In this document: positions 8,008 to 15,013 of the stretch, one piece after another
How the letters are laid out: every line of letters begins with the position of its first letter
Position numbering within the stretch: the first letter of the stretch is position 1
Assembly (NCBI GenBank): GCA_913020705.1
Contig: CAJWBY010000052.1
Location: 1 to 25,685, forward strand
Origin: an uncultured Colwellia sp.
GTDB lineage: Bacteria; Pseudomonadota; Gammaproteobacteria; Enterobacterales; Alteromonadaceae
Direction: 5' to 3'
Length of the DNA: 25,685 bases
Made by a program: the position numbers and the translations under genes
The notes under the pieces: generated by a model
Databases searched by the model: none
Seen by the model: the letters and a program-made list of their open reading frames with translations, nothing else
What the model was told of the DNA's origin: nothing

Positions 8008-9906
8008 ATGCCGGATATTATGACACAACAAACAACATTACCTAATGCTCCAGTGAAGCAAAGTGCTTTAAAGCGAGTAACATTGAAAATTTTTAGTGGA
8101 TTAAATACTTTTAGAAAAATCACGATAAACATCCTCTTTTTTATCATTTTATTTCTATTTATCGCAGCAATAACGAGTGATGAAGGTGAAGTTGTTGTCC
8201 CTAATAATTCAGCCTTAGTGCTAAATATTTCTGGTGACATTGTTGAACAAAAACGTTCAATTGATCCAATGGATGCTTTCATAGATGAAGCACTCAAAGA
8301 ACAGCAAAAAAATCCAGAGGTTTTGCTCGGTGATATTCTCAATGTTATCGAAAGAGCAAAGAATGACAGTCGTATTGAAATAATGGTACTTAACCTTCAA
8401 GGTGTTAATCGTAGCGGGCTAAGTAAGCTTCAAGATATTGCAAAGGCTTTGAAAGACTTTAAAACTTCAGGAAAACGAATAATTGCTGTTGGGGATCAAT
8501 ATTCACAAGATCAATATTACTTAGCTAGTTCAGCTGATGAAGTATGGTTAAACCCTCGTGGTTGGTTACTACTTGATGGTTATGGCCGTTATCAGCTGTA
8601 TTTCAAATCGGCTTTAGAAAAACTATCAATTAGCCAACATGTATTTAGAGTAGGTACCTATAAATCGGCTATTGAACCTTATATTCGTGATGATATGTCT
8701 GGAGCGGCTAAAGAGGCAAATAAATTATGGTTAAGTGATTTATGGTCTCAATATAAGAATGATGTAGCTGATAATAGAGGATTTGCTATTGATAACTTTG
8801 ATGAGAACGCCGACGTACTGGTTGCTAAACTTGAAAAAGCAAATGGTAATGTTGCCCAATATGCTTTAGAAAATAAATGGGTAGACGCTTTAAAGAATCG
8901 CCAAGAAATGAAAAATTCATTAATTGACCTTGTTGGTAAAAATGTTGAAGGTGATAGCTATAATCATATTAGTTTCTCGAGTTATCTAAAAGCGACCAAG
9001 CCAATATTTCCAATAATCAATCCAAATACCGATAAAGTTGCGGTCATTGTTGCTAAGGGAACTATTTTAGATGGTAACCAAAAAGCAGGTACAATTGGTG
9101 GAGACAGTACCGTTTCACTCTTAAGAAAGGCACGCTTGAACAACAAAGTAAAAGCTGTTGTATTGCGTGTTGATAGCCCTGGCGGCAGTGCTTATGCTTC
9201 AGAAATAATTCGCCAAGAAATTGAACTCATTAAGAAAGCAGGAAAACCTGTAGTTGCATCAATGGGAACTTATGCAGCATCAGGAGGTTATTGGATTTCT
9301 GCTCCTGCAGATAAAATAATAGCATCGCCCTCCACTATTACTGGCTCCATCGGTATTTATGGATTTTTTATGACATTTGAAAATTCTTTAAGCAGGCTTG
9401 GTGTTCATACAGATGGTGTTGGTACAACAGATATTGCAGGATTTGGTGTTACTCGCCCACTTACAGATGGAATGGCGAAAATATTTCAATTGAATATTAA
9501 TAGAGGTTATCAAGATTTTATTAGCTTAGTCGCAGATAATCGAAATATGACACTTGAACAGGTTGATAATATTGCACAAGGGCGAGTATGGTCTGGTTTG
9601 AAGGCAAAAGAGTTAGGTCTTGTCGATGAGTTAGGAGATTTAGCCATGGCTATTGAGGTAGCTGCAGGGTTAGCCGAATTAAAAACATTTGATACGTTAT
9701 TAATTGAAAAGGAAAAGTCAGCAAAAGATCTATTTCTACAGGGATTAATAGGACAAGCTACAAGTTTCTTCCCTTCCTCTGAAATTATAAATTTAAGCAA
9801 TACTGATAAATTGTTTATACAATTAAAGGCGGAATTGTCACACTTAAATTTACTGAATGATCCACAAGGTGTTTACTCATTATGTATGGCTTGTGAAATT
9901 AATTAG
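8008..9906 (+). CDS. sppA: Signal peptide peptidase SppA (protease IV), long 67-kDa type
   Basis: Membrane-bound serine protease that degrades cleaved signal peptides. The protein has 632 residues, close to E. coli SppA (618), with the tandem-repeat architecture of the long form. A single N-terminal membrane helix spans about 39-56. The Ser/Lys dyad is present: K219 in RVGTYKSAIEP of the N-terminal half and S425 in TYAASGGYWIS of the C-terminal half. DSPGGSAYASE (389-399) and SPSTITGSIGI are also conserved. An in-frame ATG at 8020 is a possible alternative start: the protein would begin MTQQTT, and a GGA lies four bases upstream. The choice is uncertain. A terminator follows, and ansA lies downstream as in E. 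coli. Confidence 0.95.
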   Translation: MPDIMTQQTTLPNAPVKQSALKRVTLKIFSGLNTFRKITINILFFIILFLFIAAITSDEGEVVVPNNSALVLNISGDIVEQKRSIDPMDAFIDEALKEQQKNPEVLLGDILNVIERAKNDSRIEIMVLNLQGVNRSGLSKLQDIAKALKDFKTSGKRIIAVGDQYSQDQYYLASSADEVWLNPRGWLLLDGYGRYQLYFKSALEKLSISQHVFRVGTYKSAIEPYIRDDMSGAAKEANKLWLSDLWSQYKNDVADNRGFAIDNFDENADVLVAKLEKANGNVAQYALENKWVDALKNRQEMKNSLIDLVGKNVEGDSYNHISFSSYLKATKPIFPIINPNTDKVAVIVAKGTILDGNQKAGTIGGDSTVSLLRKARLNNKVKAVVLRVDSPGGSAYASEIIRQEIELIKKAGKPVVASMGTYAASGGYWISAPADKIIASPSTITGSIGIYGFFMTFENSLSRLGVHTDGVGTTDIAGFGVTRPLTDGMAKIFQLNINRGYQDFISLVADNRNMTLEQVDNIAQGRVWSGLKAKELGLVDELGDLAMAIEVAAGLAELKTFDTLLIEKEKSAKDLFLQGLIGQATSFFPSSEIINLSNTDKLFIQLKAELSHLNLLNDPQGVYSLCMACEIN

Positions 9907-9932
9907 CATGCTTTGATCTATGGGTATATGAT

Positions 9933-9957
9933 AGCCTCGAATTTTCGGGGCTTTTTT
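9933..9957 (+). terminator. Rho-independent terminator of sppA
   Basis: AGCCTCGA (9933-9940) pairs with TCGGGGCT (9945-9952), with one T-G wobble and an ATTT loop, followed by a T-run. It lies 27 bp after the sppA stop and separates sppA from ansA transcription. Confidence 0.88.
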
Positions 9958-9980
9958 ATGCCTTAAACAAAAGTTGTGGT

Positions 9981-10021
9981 TTACCAGTGGAGAATAATCA
10001 CTTATATAGTGATATTGGTAA
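9981..10021 (+). promoter_or_regulatory. Nested inverted repeats upstream of ansA
   Basis: Outer arms TTACCA (9981-9986) and TGGTAA (10016-10021) enclose inner arms ATCACT (9997-10002) and AGTGAT (10008-10013). The inner loop TATAT and right arm contain TATAGT, which could serve as a -10 box. The structure ends 20 bp before the ansA ATG and could be a leader hairpin or an operator over the promoter. Confidence 0.4.
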
Positions 10022-10041
10022 TATAAATTAAAGGATAGCAA

Positions 10042-11055
10042 ATGAAAAAGCGCATTTATATCGCCTACACTGGTGGTACTATTGGTATGAAAAACAGTGA
10101 TCAAGGTTACGTACCAATAAAAGGTCATTTAACCGAATCAATAAATGGTACACCTGATTTTCACCGAGAAGAAATGCCTGAATTCACCATTAATGAATAC
10201 TCACCATTAATCGATTCTTCTAACATGGCACCTAGTGATTGGCAGCGTATAGCCGACGATATAAAAGCAAATTACGAAGATTACGATGGTTTTGTAGTAT
10301 TACATGGCACAGACACGATGGCTTATACAAGTTCTGCGCTATCGTTTATGTTTGAAAATTTAGAAAAGCCAATAATAGTCACAGGCTCTCAAATTCCGTT
10401 AAGCCAATTACGTTCAGATGGACAAGTAAATTTATTAAATTCTCTTTTTATTGCAGCCAACTATCCAATAAATGAGGTTGGTTTATATTTCAATAACAAG
10501 CTGTTTCGTGGTAACCGTTGCATCAAAGCTTACGCCGATGGTTTTAACGCGTTTGATTCTCCAAACATGTCACCACTTTTAGAAGCAGGCATTAATATAA
10601 AATTAATTGCTGGTGAATTGAATGTAATGAGTGATAAACCACTTACTTTGACACAAATCACACCTCAGCCTATAGGTGTTGTACATTTGTATCCAGGTAT
10701 TTCTAGTGAATTAGTTGCTAATATAATCAAACAACCGGTCAAAGCATTAATCATTCGAAGCTATGGCGTTGGAAATGCCCCACAAGATGAACAGCTCCTC
10801 GCTTGTTTAACACAAGCATATCATCAAGGTATTGTTGTAGTAAATTGTAGCCAATGTATTCAAGGTACCGTTAATATGGACGGCTATGCAACCGGTTTAG
10901 CTTTAAATAAGTGTGGTGTTGTAGGTGGTGGTGATATGACATTAGAAGCAACATTAACTAAGCTTCATTATTTACTCAGTAAAGATTTACCTCAAGCCGA
11001 AATATGTCGTTTATTACAAGAGAATTTACGTGGAGAACTCACCAAAACTAAGTAA
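10042..11055 (+). CDS. ansA: Type I (cytoplasmic) L-asparaginase
   Basis: Hydrolyses L-asparagine to aspartate and ammonia in the cytoplasm. The protein has 337 residues without a signal peptide, matching E. coli AnsA rather than periplasmic AnsB. The catalytic threonine lies in YTGGTIGM (T13). The second catalytic motif is LHGTDTMAYTSSALSFM (88-104), with T90 and D91, and the partner lysine K162 is in NRCIKAYADGF. PVKALIIRSYGVGNAP and the C-terminal ATLTKLHYLLS are also family-typical. An AAAGGA (10030-10035) precedes the ATG by six bases. It follows sppA in the same direction, as in E. coli, but a terminator and its own leader suggest separate transcription. Confidence 0.97.
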   Translation: MKKRIYIAYTGGTIGMKNSDQGYVPIKGHLTESINGTPDFHREEMPEFTINEYSPLIDSSNMAPSDWQRIADDIKANYEDYDGFVVLHGTDTMAYTSSALSFMFENLEKPIIVTGSQIPLSQLRSDGQVNLLNSLFIAANYPINEVGLYFNNKLFRGNRCIKAYADGFNAFDSPNMSPLLEAGINIKLIAGELNVMSDKPLTLTQITPQPIGVVHLYPGISSELVANIIKQPVKALIIRSYGVGNAPQDEQLLACLTQAYHQGIVVVNCSQCIQGTVNMDGYATGLALNKCGVVGGGDMTLEATLTKLHYLLSKDLPQAEICRLLQENLRGELTKTK

Positions 11056-11071
11056 AAATTAATGTATATAC

Positions 11072-11107
11072 TTAGACTGTTGTATTTTATTTCTCATAAT
11101 AGTCTAA
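11072..11107. repeat. Inverted repeat 1 in the ansA downstream gap
   Basis: TTAGACT (11072-11078) and AGTCTAA (11101-11107) are perfect 7-bp arms around a 22-base AT-rich loop, 17 bp after the ansA stop. It is directly followed by the next inverted repeat. There is no U-run and the function is unknown. Confidence 0.4.
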
Positions 11108-11135
11108 TTTATTTGATTTTATATTATCAAATAAA
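11108..11135. repeat. Inverted repeat 2 in the ansA downstream gap
   Basis: TTTATTTGAT (11108-11117) and ATCAAATAAA (11126-11135) are perfect 10-bp arms with an 8-base loop. The stem is nearly all A-T, so it would be weak as RNA. It begins at the base after repeat 1 ends. Confidence 0.45.
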
Positions 11136-11146
11136 ACATTGTCCCT

Positions 11147-11163
11147 GCTTAAGTTAATTAAGC
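11147..11163. repeat. Inverted repeat 3 in the ansA downstream gap
   Basis: GCTTAA (11147-11152) and TTAAGC (11158-11163) are perfect 6-bp arms around GTTAA. A short distance on, CGTTAACG (11185-11192) is an 8-bp palindrome. Each alone could be chance in AT-rich DNA. Confidence 0.3.
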
Positions 11164-11205
11164 TTATGTTAAATTAATTCAATGCGTTAACGTTAATACA
11201 ATCTT

Positions 11206-11235
11206 CATAAAAAAGTAACGCGATACTTTTTTATG
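11206..11235. terminator. Perfect 12-bp hairpin with A/T flanks, possible bidirectional terminator
   Basis: CATAAAAAAGTA (11206-11217) and TACTTTTTTATG (11224-11235) are perfect inverted copies around ACGCGA. A six-T tract in the descending arm resembles a terminator in either direction, but the GC part of the stem is only one or two pairs, so efficiency is doubtful. It lies about 150 bp after ansA, far for its own terminator, which leaves room for a short transcript ending here. Confidence 0.45.
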
Positions 11236-11324
11236 GTTGAAATATTATTTTCTGATATGTTTCTGTCAATAATATATTCTCTAAAATAACAACATCTACG
11301 CTTTAACAAAAATAAAGTAAACAT

Positions 11325-11354
11325 AAAAAAGCCACTGAATATTCAATGGCTTTT
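11325..11354 (-). terminator. Terminator of the DUF349 gene
   Basis: AAAAGCCACTGAAT and ATTCAATGGCTTTT form a 14-bp near-perfect palindrome (one C-A mismatch) at 11327-11354. Read leftward, it ends in six U residues. It lies 34 bp after the stop of the leftward DUF349 gene and may also act on rightward transcription from ansA. Confidence 0.85.
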
Positions 11355-11387
11355 ACTTTACTTAGTCGTTAATTCTAACCTTTCTTA

Positions 11388-14213
11388 TTAACAATAAATT
11401 GCTTTCACTCTTGATAATAGCGGTAAGTCTGCTTGTGATAATTTACCTAATTTTAACCACTCAACAAGTGAATTAGTTAAATCTATCGTTTGGCCTGATA
11501 GCATTTGGCTTTGCATTAATTCCACCTGAACTTGCAAGCGTTGGGCTTTAAATTCTTCGGGTGATTCTTTACTCGCTAATATTTCAAGCTCTAAGGTTTT
11601 ACTACTGCGGTCAATCTCATTACTGTTTTGATGACATTCTTGTAAACGTTTTTGCCAAGCGTTTGGTAAATCTGTCAATGACTCACTAAACTCTTCTATT
11701 GTTAATTCTTTATTCACAGCTAAACCTTCTAAACAATCAAAAACTAATTGCCAGGTTTTAGCCTTTTTGTTTTCTGAAATTTGTGACAATTGCTTTGTTA
11801 TTTGCATCAGTAGTTTTTCAGATTGTGTTACAACACTTTTAATCACTGGTTTTTGATTCACAATGCTAGTTCGCAATGCTTCAATACTTTCTTGTAAAGA
11901 ATAAAGTTCAGTCTCTGGTAATTGTGAAGTCAATTGTTGTTGGTAACTGTCTAGCTGTTCAGTTAATTGAATTTGCTGGTTGTTACGATTTGATTGTTCG
12001 GTAAGCTTAGCCTCATCACGTTTAGCAAAGAGTTGGTCGTTAACTTTTCTAAATTTTTGCCAAAGCTGGTTCTCTTCACGCTGTCCACTGTAACCGATAG
12101 CTTGCCATCGCGTTTGTAACTTCTTAACATTTTCAATTGCTGAAAAAACATCTTCTTCATTTAAAGCTTGAGTGACTTGTGCAATCAGTAGATTTTTACT
12201 GTCACAGTTACGTTGGTGATAACTTCTTAATTCAGCTTTAACTGGCTGAAGTGTCTTAATAAACGCTTCATTAAGTAATTTGAATTTAATTTTATCTACC
12301 TGCCCCGAATTCTGCCACTCTTGTGTTAATTTATTTAGCGTACCATCGGTGTACTTCCAATCTATAGCTTTATTGTCAGTGCCTTCGCTAATTTTTAATA
12401 AAAAGTCTTCAGAGAAATTTTTTGCTTTATTGATAAGTTGTTCGCGTGTTTCAAGATGCAGTTCACGTAATTTTTCTTGCTCTGCATAAAACAAACGACA
12501 TGGAGCAAAGGCTTGCTCGCACAATGCGTTAAATTTATAATTTAAATCTTTTTCAACTGACTCTTCAGCATGCCCAAGCGAATTCCACTTAACACGAAAT
12601 TGTTTTACTTTAGCTGCTTGGTCATTAGGATTATCAAGCGGCTGGTTAACTAACAACTGGATTTCTTCCAATAGATTATGTTTTCTTGGCGTTGCAATAG
12701 ATTGTTCTAGATCGCTAAGTTCTGATATTTGATCAGAGATATCATTAAAATCTCGTTGAACACGTGATTTTTGTTTATCAGATAATAAGTCAAAATTCTT
12801 TTTAGCCTTCTTAAAAACACCGAACGCTGCATTGTATTTTCCACTGGTAATTAAGCGCTTAACATCTGAAATTTTCTTATGGCATTGTGATAAAAGTGAA
12901 TCTTGCTCTTTAATTAGCGGCTTAAGACCCTGTTGCCATTGTTTTTTTATTTCTTGAAAAGCATCGACAATAGATTCAGGTAAAATACCCGAAGCTTTTT
13001 TCTCAACGGTTTTCAATTCTTGCAACCAATCATCAAACAAAGGCTTACGAAGATTTAATTCATCGATAGTTTTAGGTATGGCAACTTGCGATATTTTTGA
13101 AATCAAATGGGTAGCATCAGTTACTGATTTTGCTATTTCAGGCAACTGAACAAGCTTTTTATTTTGTACGTTAACCAGTGTTATAAAATGATCTTGTTCT
13201 TGGTTATTCAATGTTGATGATTTTATTTCTGTTATTAATGTTTCTAAATGTACTTTGTATTTTTCTTCATCAAGTTCACCACTTTCAAATATAGTTGTGG
13301 TTAGCTGTTTGTTAATTTCATTAAGTTTTGTAGTAAAATTTTCGGTAGCAGCTTTTTTGTCTTGAACGAGTTTATCAGCAATGAGTTGTTGTTCGAAAGC
13401 TTCATGTAGCGGCGCGAAATGTCTTGCGAGTTGTGTTTTAATATCTCGATATTTACCATTGAAGCTTTCACACTCTATTGAAGTAAGACAAGTGAACTCT
13501 TGATGATAACTGTTCCATTGTTCTTCTAAACTGGTTTTTTTTTCTTTTATTTGAACGTAATCATTAATGTCTTTTAAAGCGAGTAGCTTCGCTAATACTA
13601 ATTGAACACCCTTCTTGATTTTGTCAGGCTTTTCTGCAGACACTTTTAATGTTTGTATCTGCTGTTCAATTTGGTTTTTAATTTTGTCATTACAGGACTT
13701 TTTGAACAATTTTTCTAACACGTCGATAGACAAGGTTTGTTGAAGTAAATACCCCTGCACCGCTTCGTCTTGTTTATGCGTAAATATTGAAAGTGTTAGT
13801 TGTGGTTTATTTATTTTTTCAAATAGCGATTTCACAACTTCAGGTTGTATTTCGTTTTGTAACCATAACTCTAGAGCTGGTAATTTACTATCACCTTTAA
13901 GTAAAGCCAGTTTATCTTCATTACTGATAGTGATTTCGTGCTGACCTAATAGGATTTTTTCAACCTGTTTTACACAATAGTCACGGACTTTCTTATTATC
14001 GTTATCGGTACTATTTTCATGCCAAACAGAAAAGTCAGCTATTTTGATCAATGCAGCACGTCGAACAAGTTCGTTAGGATCTGTTTTCGCTAGGTTAGTT
14101 AATATAACGACATCGTCTGGATTATTCAGTGTTAACTCATCACTTATTGCGGTAAGTCGTACATTATGTTCTTTGCTTTGCCATTTTGCTTTGAAAAATT
14201 TGGAAAAAATCAT
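11388..14213 (-). CDS. Large DUF349 repeat protein, function unknown
   Basis: A 941-residue, highly charged, mostly helical protein rich in Lys, Glu and Gln, with no signal peptide and no membrane segment, so probably cytoplasmic. I recognise DUF349-type units from a recurring tryptophan motif: EQWNSYHQEF (W233), KKQWQQGL (W426), VKWNSLGHAEE (W543), QEWQNSGQVD (W633) and TRWQAIGYSG followed by LWQKFRKVNDQLF (W703). Long stretches between them look coiled-coil. The N-terminal 60 residues (LAKTDPNELVRRAALIKIAD) resemble a HEAT-like repeat. No catalytic motif is visible. The ATG overlaps the stop of the YeaC-family gene (ATGA), so the two are co-translated. DUF349 proteins have no established biochemical role that I know of. 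Confidence 0.85.
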   Translation of the reverse strand: MIFSKFFKAKWQSKEHNVRLTAISDELTLNNPDDVVILTNLAKTDPNELVRRAALIKIADFSVWHENSTDNDNKKVRDYCVKQVEKILLGQHEITISNEDKLALLKGDSKLPALELWLQNEIQPEVVKSLFEKINKPQLTLSIFTHKQDEAVQGYLLQQTLSIDVLEKLFKKSCNDKIKNQIEQQIQTLKVSAEKPDKIKKGVQLVLAKLLALKDINDYVQIKEKKTSLEEQWNSYHQEFTCLTSIECESFNGKYRDIKTQLARHFAPLHEAFEQQLIADKLVQDKKAATENFTTKLNEINKQLTTTIFESGELDEEKYKVHLETLITEIKSSTLNNQEQDHFITLVNVQNKKLVQLPEIAKSVTDATHLISKISQVAIPKTIDELNLRKPLFDDWLQELKTVEKKASGILPESIVDAFQEIKKQWQQGLKPLIKEQDSLLSQCHKKISDVKRLITSGKYNAAFGVFKKAKKNFDLLSDKQKSRVQRDFNDISDQISELSDLEQSIATPRKHNLLEEIQLLVNQPLDNPNDQAAKVKQFRVKWNSLGHAEESVEKDLNYKFNALCEQAFAPCRLFYAEQEKLRELHLETREQLINKAKNFSEDFLLKISEGTDNKAIDWKYTDGTLNKLTQEWQNSGQVDKIKFKLLNEAFIKTLQPVKAELRSYHQRNCDSKNLLIAQVTQALNEEDVFSAIENVKKLQTRWQAIGYSGQREENQLWQKFRKVNDQLFAKRDEAKLTEQSNRNNQQIQLTEQLDSYQQQLTSQLPETELYSLQESIEALRTSIVNQKPVIKSVVTQSEKLLMQITKQLSQISENKKAKTWQLVFDCLEGLAVNKELTIEEFSESLTDLPNAWQKRLQECHQNSNEIDRSSKTLELEILASKESPEEFKAQRLQVQVELMQSQMLSGQTIDLTNSLVEWLKLGKLSQADLPLLSRVKAIYC

Positions 14214-14500
14214 ATATCGGAGAACCTTGCAATATTATTATCTGGTGTGTTTTTAAGATCAGCAAATTCACTTTTTAACTGACGTTTTGTTTTATCTACA
14301 ATCAACCCATCTGAGCCAATGCTTAATATTTCATCTGAATTTAAATGTCTTGATTGATATGTCATCGCAATTTGCAATGCTGATTCTCTTTGTGCTTTAT
14401 TAACCACCGTACCTTCTGGCCATTTACCCGTTTCAGCAGCGCACTTTAAGCGTAAGTACATCTCTTCAGACATATCGTCTACTAATGAAATAATATCCAT
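14210..14500 (-). CDS. YeaC-family (DUF1315) protein
   Basis: Small 96-residue soluble protein of unknown function. It aligns by eye with E. coli YeaC: MSEEMYLRLKCAAETGKWPEG corresponds to the YeaC segment with MTPEVYQRL and ELGKWPDG. IAMTYQSRHLNSDE and the GLIVDKTKRQLK segment near the end are likewise conserved. The last four bases overlap the start of the DUF349 gene (ATGA), which suggests translational coupling and a shared role. A gene for a zinc-ribbon membrane protein lies 48 bp upstream in the same direction. The ATG at 14500 has no strong ribosome-binding site. Confidence 0.87.
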   Translation of the reverse strand: MDIISLVDDMSEEMYLRLKCAAETGKWPEGTVVNKAQRESALQIAMTYQSRHLNSDEILSIGSDGLIVDKTKRQLKSEFADLKNTPDNNIARFSDI

Positions 14501-14548
14501 TGTTTTATTTACAGCCTTTTATATTAATTCTTGATAGGAGAATTTATG

Positions 14549-14875
14549 TTAATTACGGTATTTAAGCATGACCAAACGAACACGTGTAACGATATACAAT
14601 ATGAATCCAATGACAGCTGAACCTATGCTTGCAAAATATTGCCAAGTACCCTGCTGAGCATCTTGCCAATACAAAAAAAGAAAACCACCACAAAAAAGAA
14701 GCATCGCGATAAATGAATGATTCATCAATGTTTGGGATTGCTTGATCTTGTCGACTTTTTTCATTGAAGCAATTTGTTCAGCATCAACTTTAGTTAAATC
14801 GATGGCACAATGAGAACATGACTTGGCTTTGTCTGATATTTTTTTCTTACAGTTTGGGCAATTTATTACAGCCAT
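14549..14875 (-). CDS. Zinc-ribbon membrane protein, function unknown
   Basis: A 108-residue protein with an N-terminal zinc ribbon: cysteines C6, C9, C20 and C23 in CPNCKKKISDKAKSCSHC form two CxxC knuckles. A charged helical linker (about 27-50) follows, then two membrane helices at about 54-70 and 79-98, ending in a basic tail RVRLVMLKYRN. The zinc ribbon would lie in the cytoplasm if both termini are inside. Such proteins are widespread and uncharacterised. It runs in the same direction as yeaC and the DUF349 gene, 48 bp ahead of yeaC, and is probably their first operon partner. The symporter terminator lies just upstream, so the promoter should lie at about 14876-14929. Confidence 0.82.
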   Translation of the reverse strand: MAVINCPNCKKKISDKAKSCSHCAIDLTKVDAEQIASMKKVDKIKQSQTLMNHSFIAMLLFCGGFLFLYWQDAQQGTWQYFASIGSAVIGFILYIVTRVRLVMLKYRN

Positions 14876-14929
14876 TGAAGATAAAATCTCATTAAATTAT
14901 TAGTGCTAATATTCTACCTAAATCTGAAC

Positions 14930-14958
14930 AAAAAAAAACGTCCGAATGGACGTTTTTT
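14930..14958 (-). terminator. Rho-independent terminator of the symporter gene
   Basis: CGTCC (14939-14943) and GGACG (14948-14952) enclose a GAAT loop, extended by an A/T stem of six pairs. Read leftward, it ends in about nine U residues. It lies 56 bp after the symporter stop. Confidence 0.92.
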
Positions 14959-14965
14959 GAAGTAA

Positions 14966-14998
14966 ATTGTCATTAATTTATCATAAATAAATGACAAT
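14966..14998. repeat. 33-bp near-perfect palindrome after the symporter gene
   Basis: ATTGTCATT (14966-14974) and AATGACAAT (14990-14998) form perfect outer arms. After a single A-A mismatch, ATTTAT and ATAAAT continue the pairing to a central C, giving 15 of 16 pairs. It lies 15 bp after the symporter stop and ahead of the true terminator. It could be a 3' stabilising hairpin or a protein-binding site. Confidence 0.55.
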
Positions 14999-15013
14999 CA
15001 GTTAATCACAAAA

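Noticed and set aside
11963..12160. Alternative-frame ORF within the DUF349 gene, and similar shadows elsewhere (for example 9510-9800 and 23321-23644)
   Set aside because: They lie wholly inside well-supported genes with conserved motifs, and their translations show no domain features.
14546..14614. Short rightward ORF with a good GGAG ribosome-binding site (about 22 codons)
   Set aside because: It lies antisense over the end of the zinc-ribbon gene, and the peptide has no recognisable features. The purine-rich site is probably chance.
14990..15000. AATGACAATCA shared by the symporter 3' region and the serS 3' region (18441-18451)
   Set aside because: An 11-base match in AT-rich DNA is likely chance, and only the first copy is part of a palindrome.
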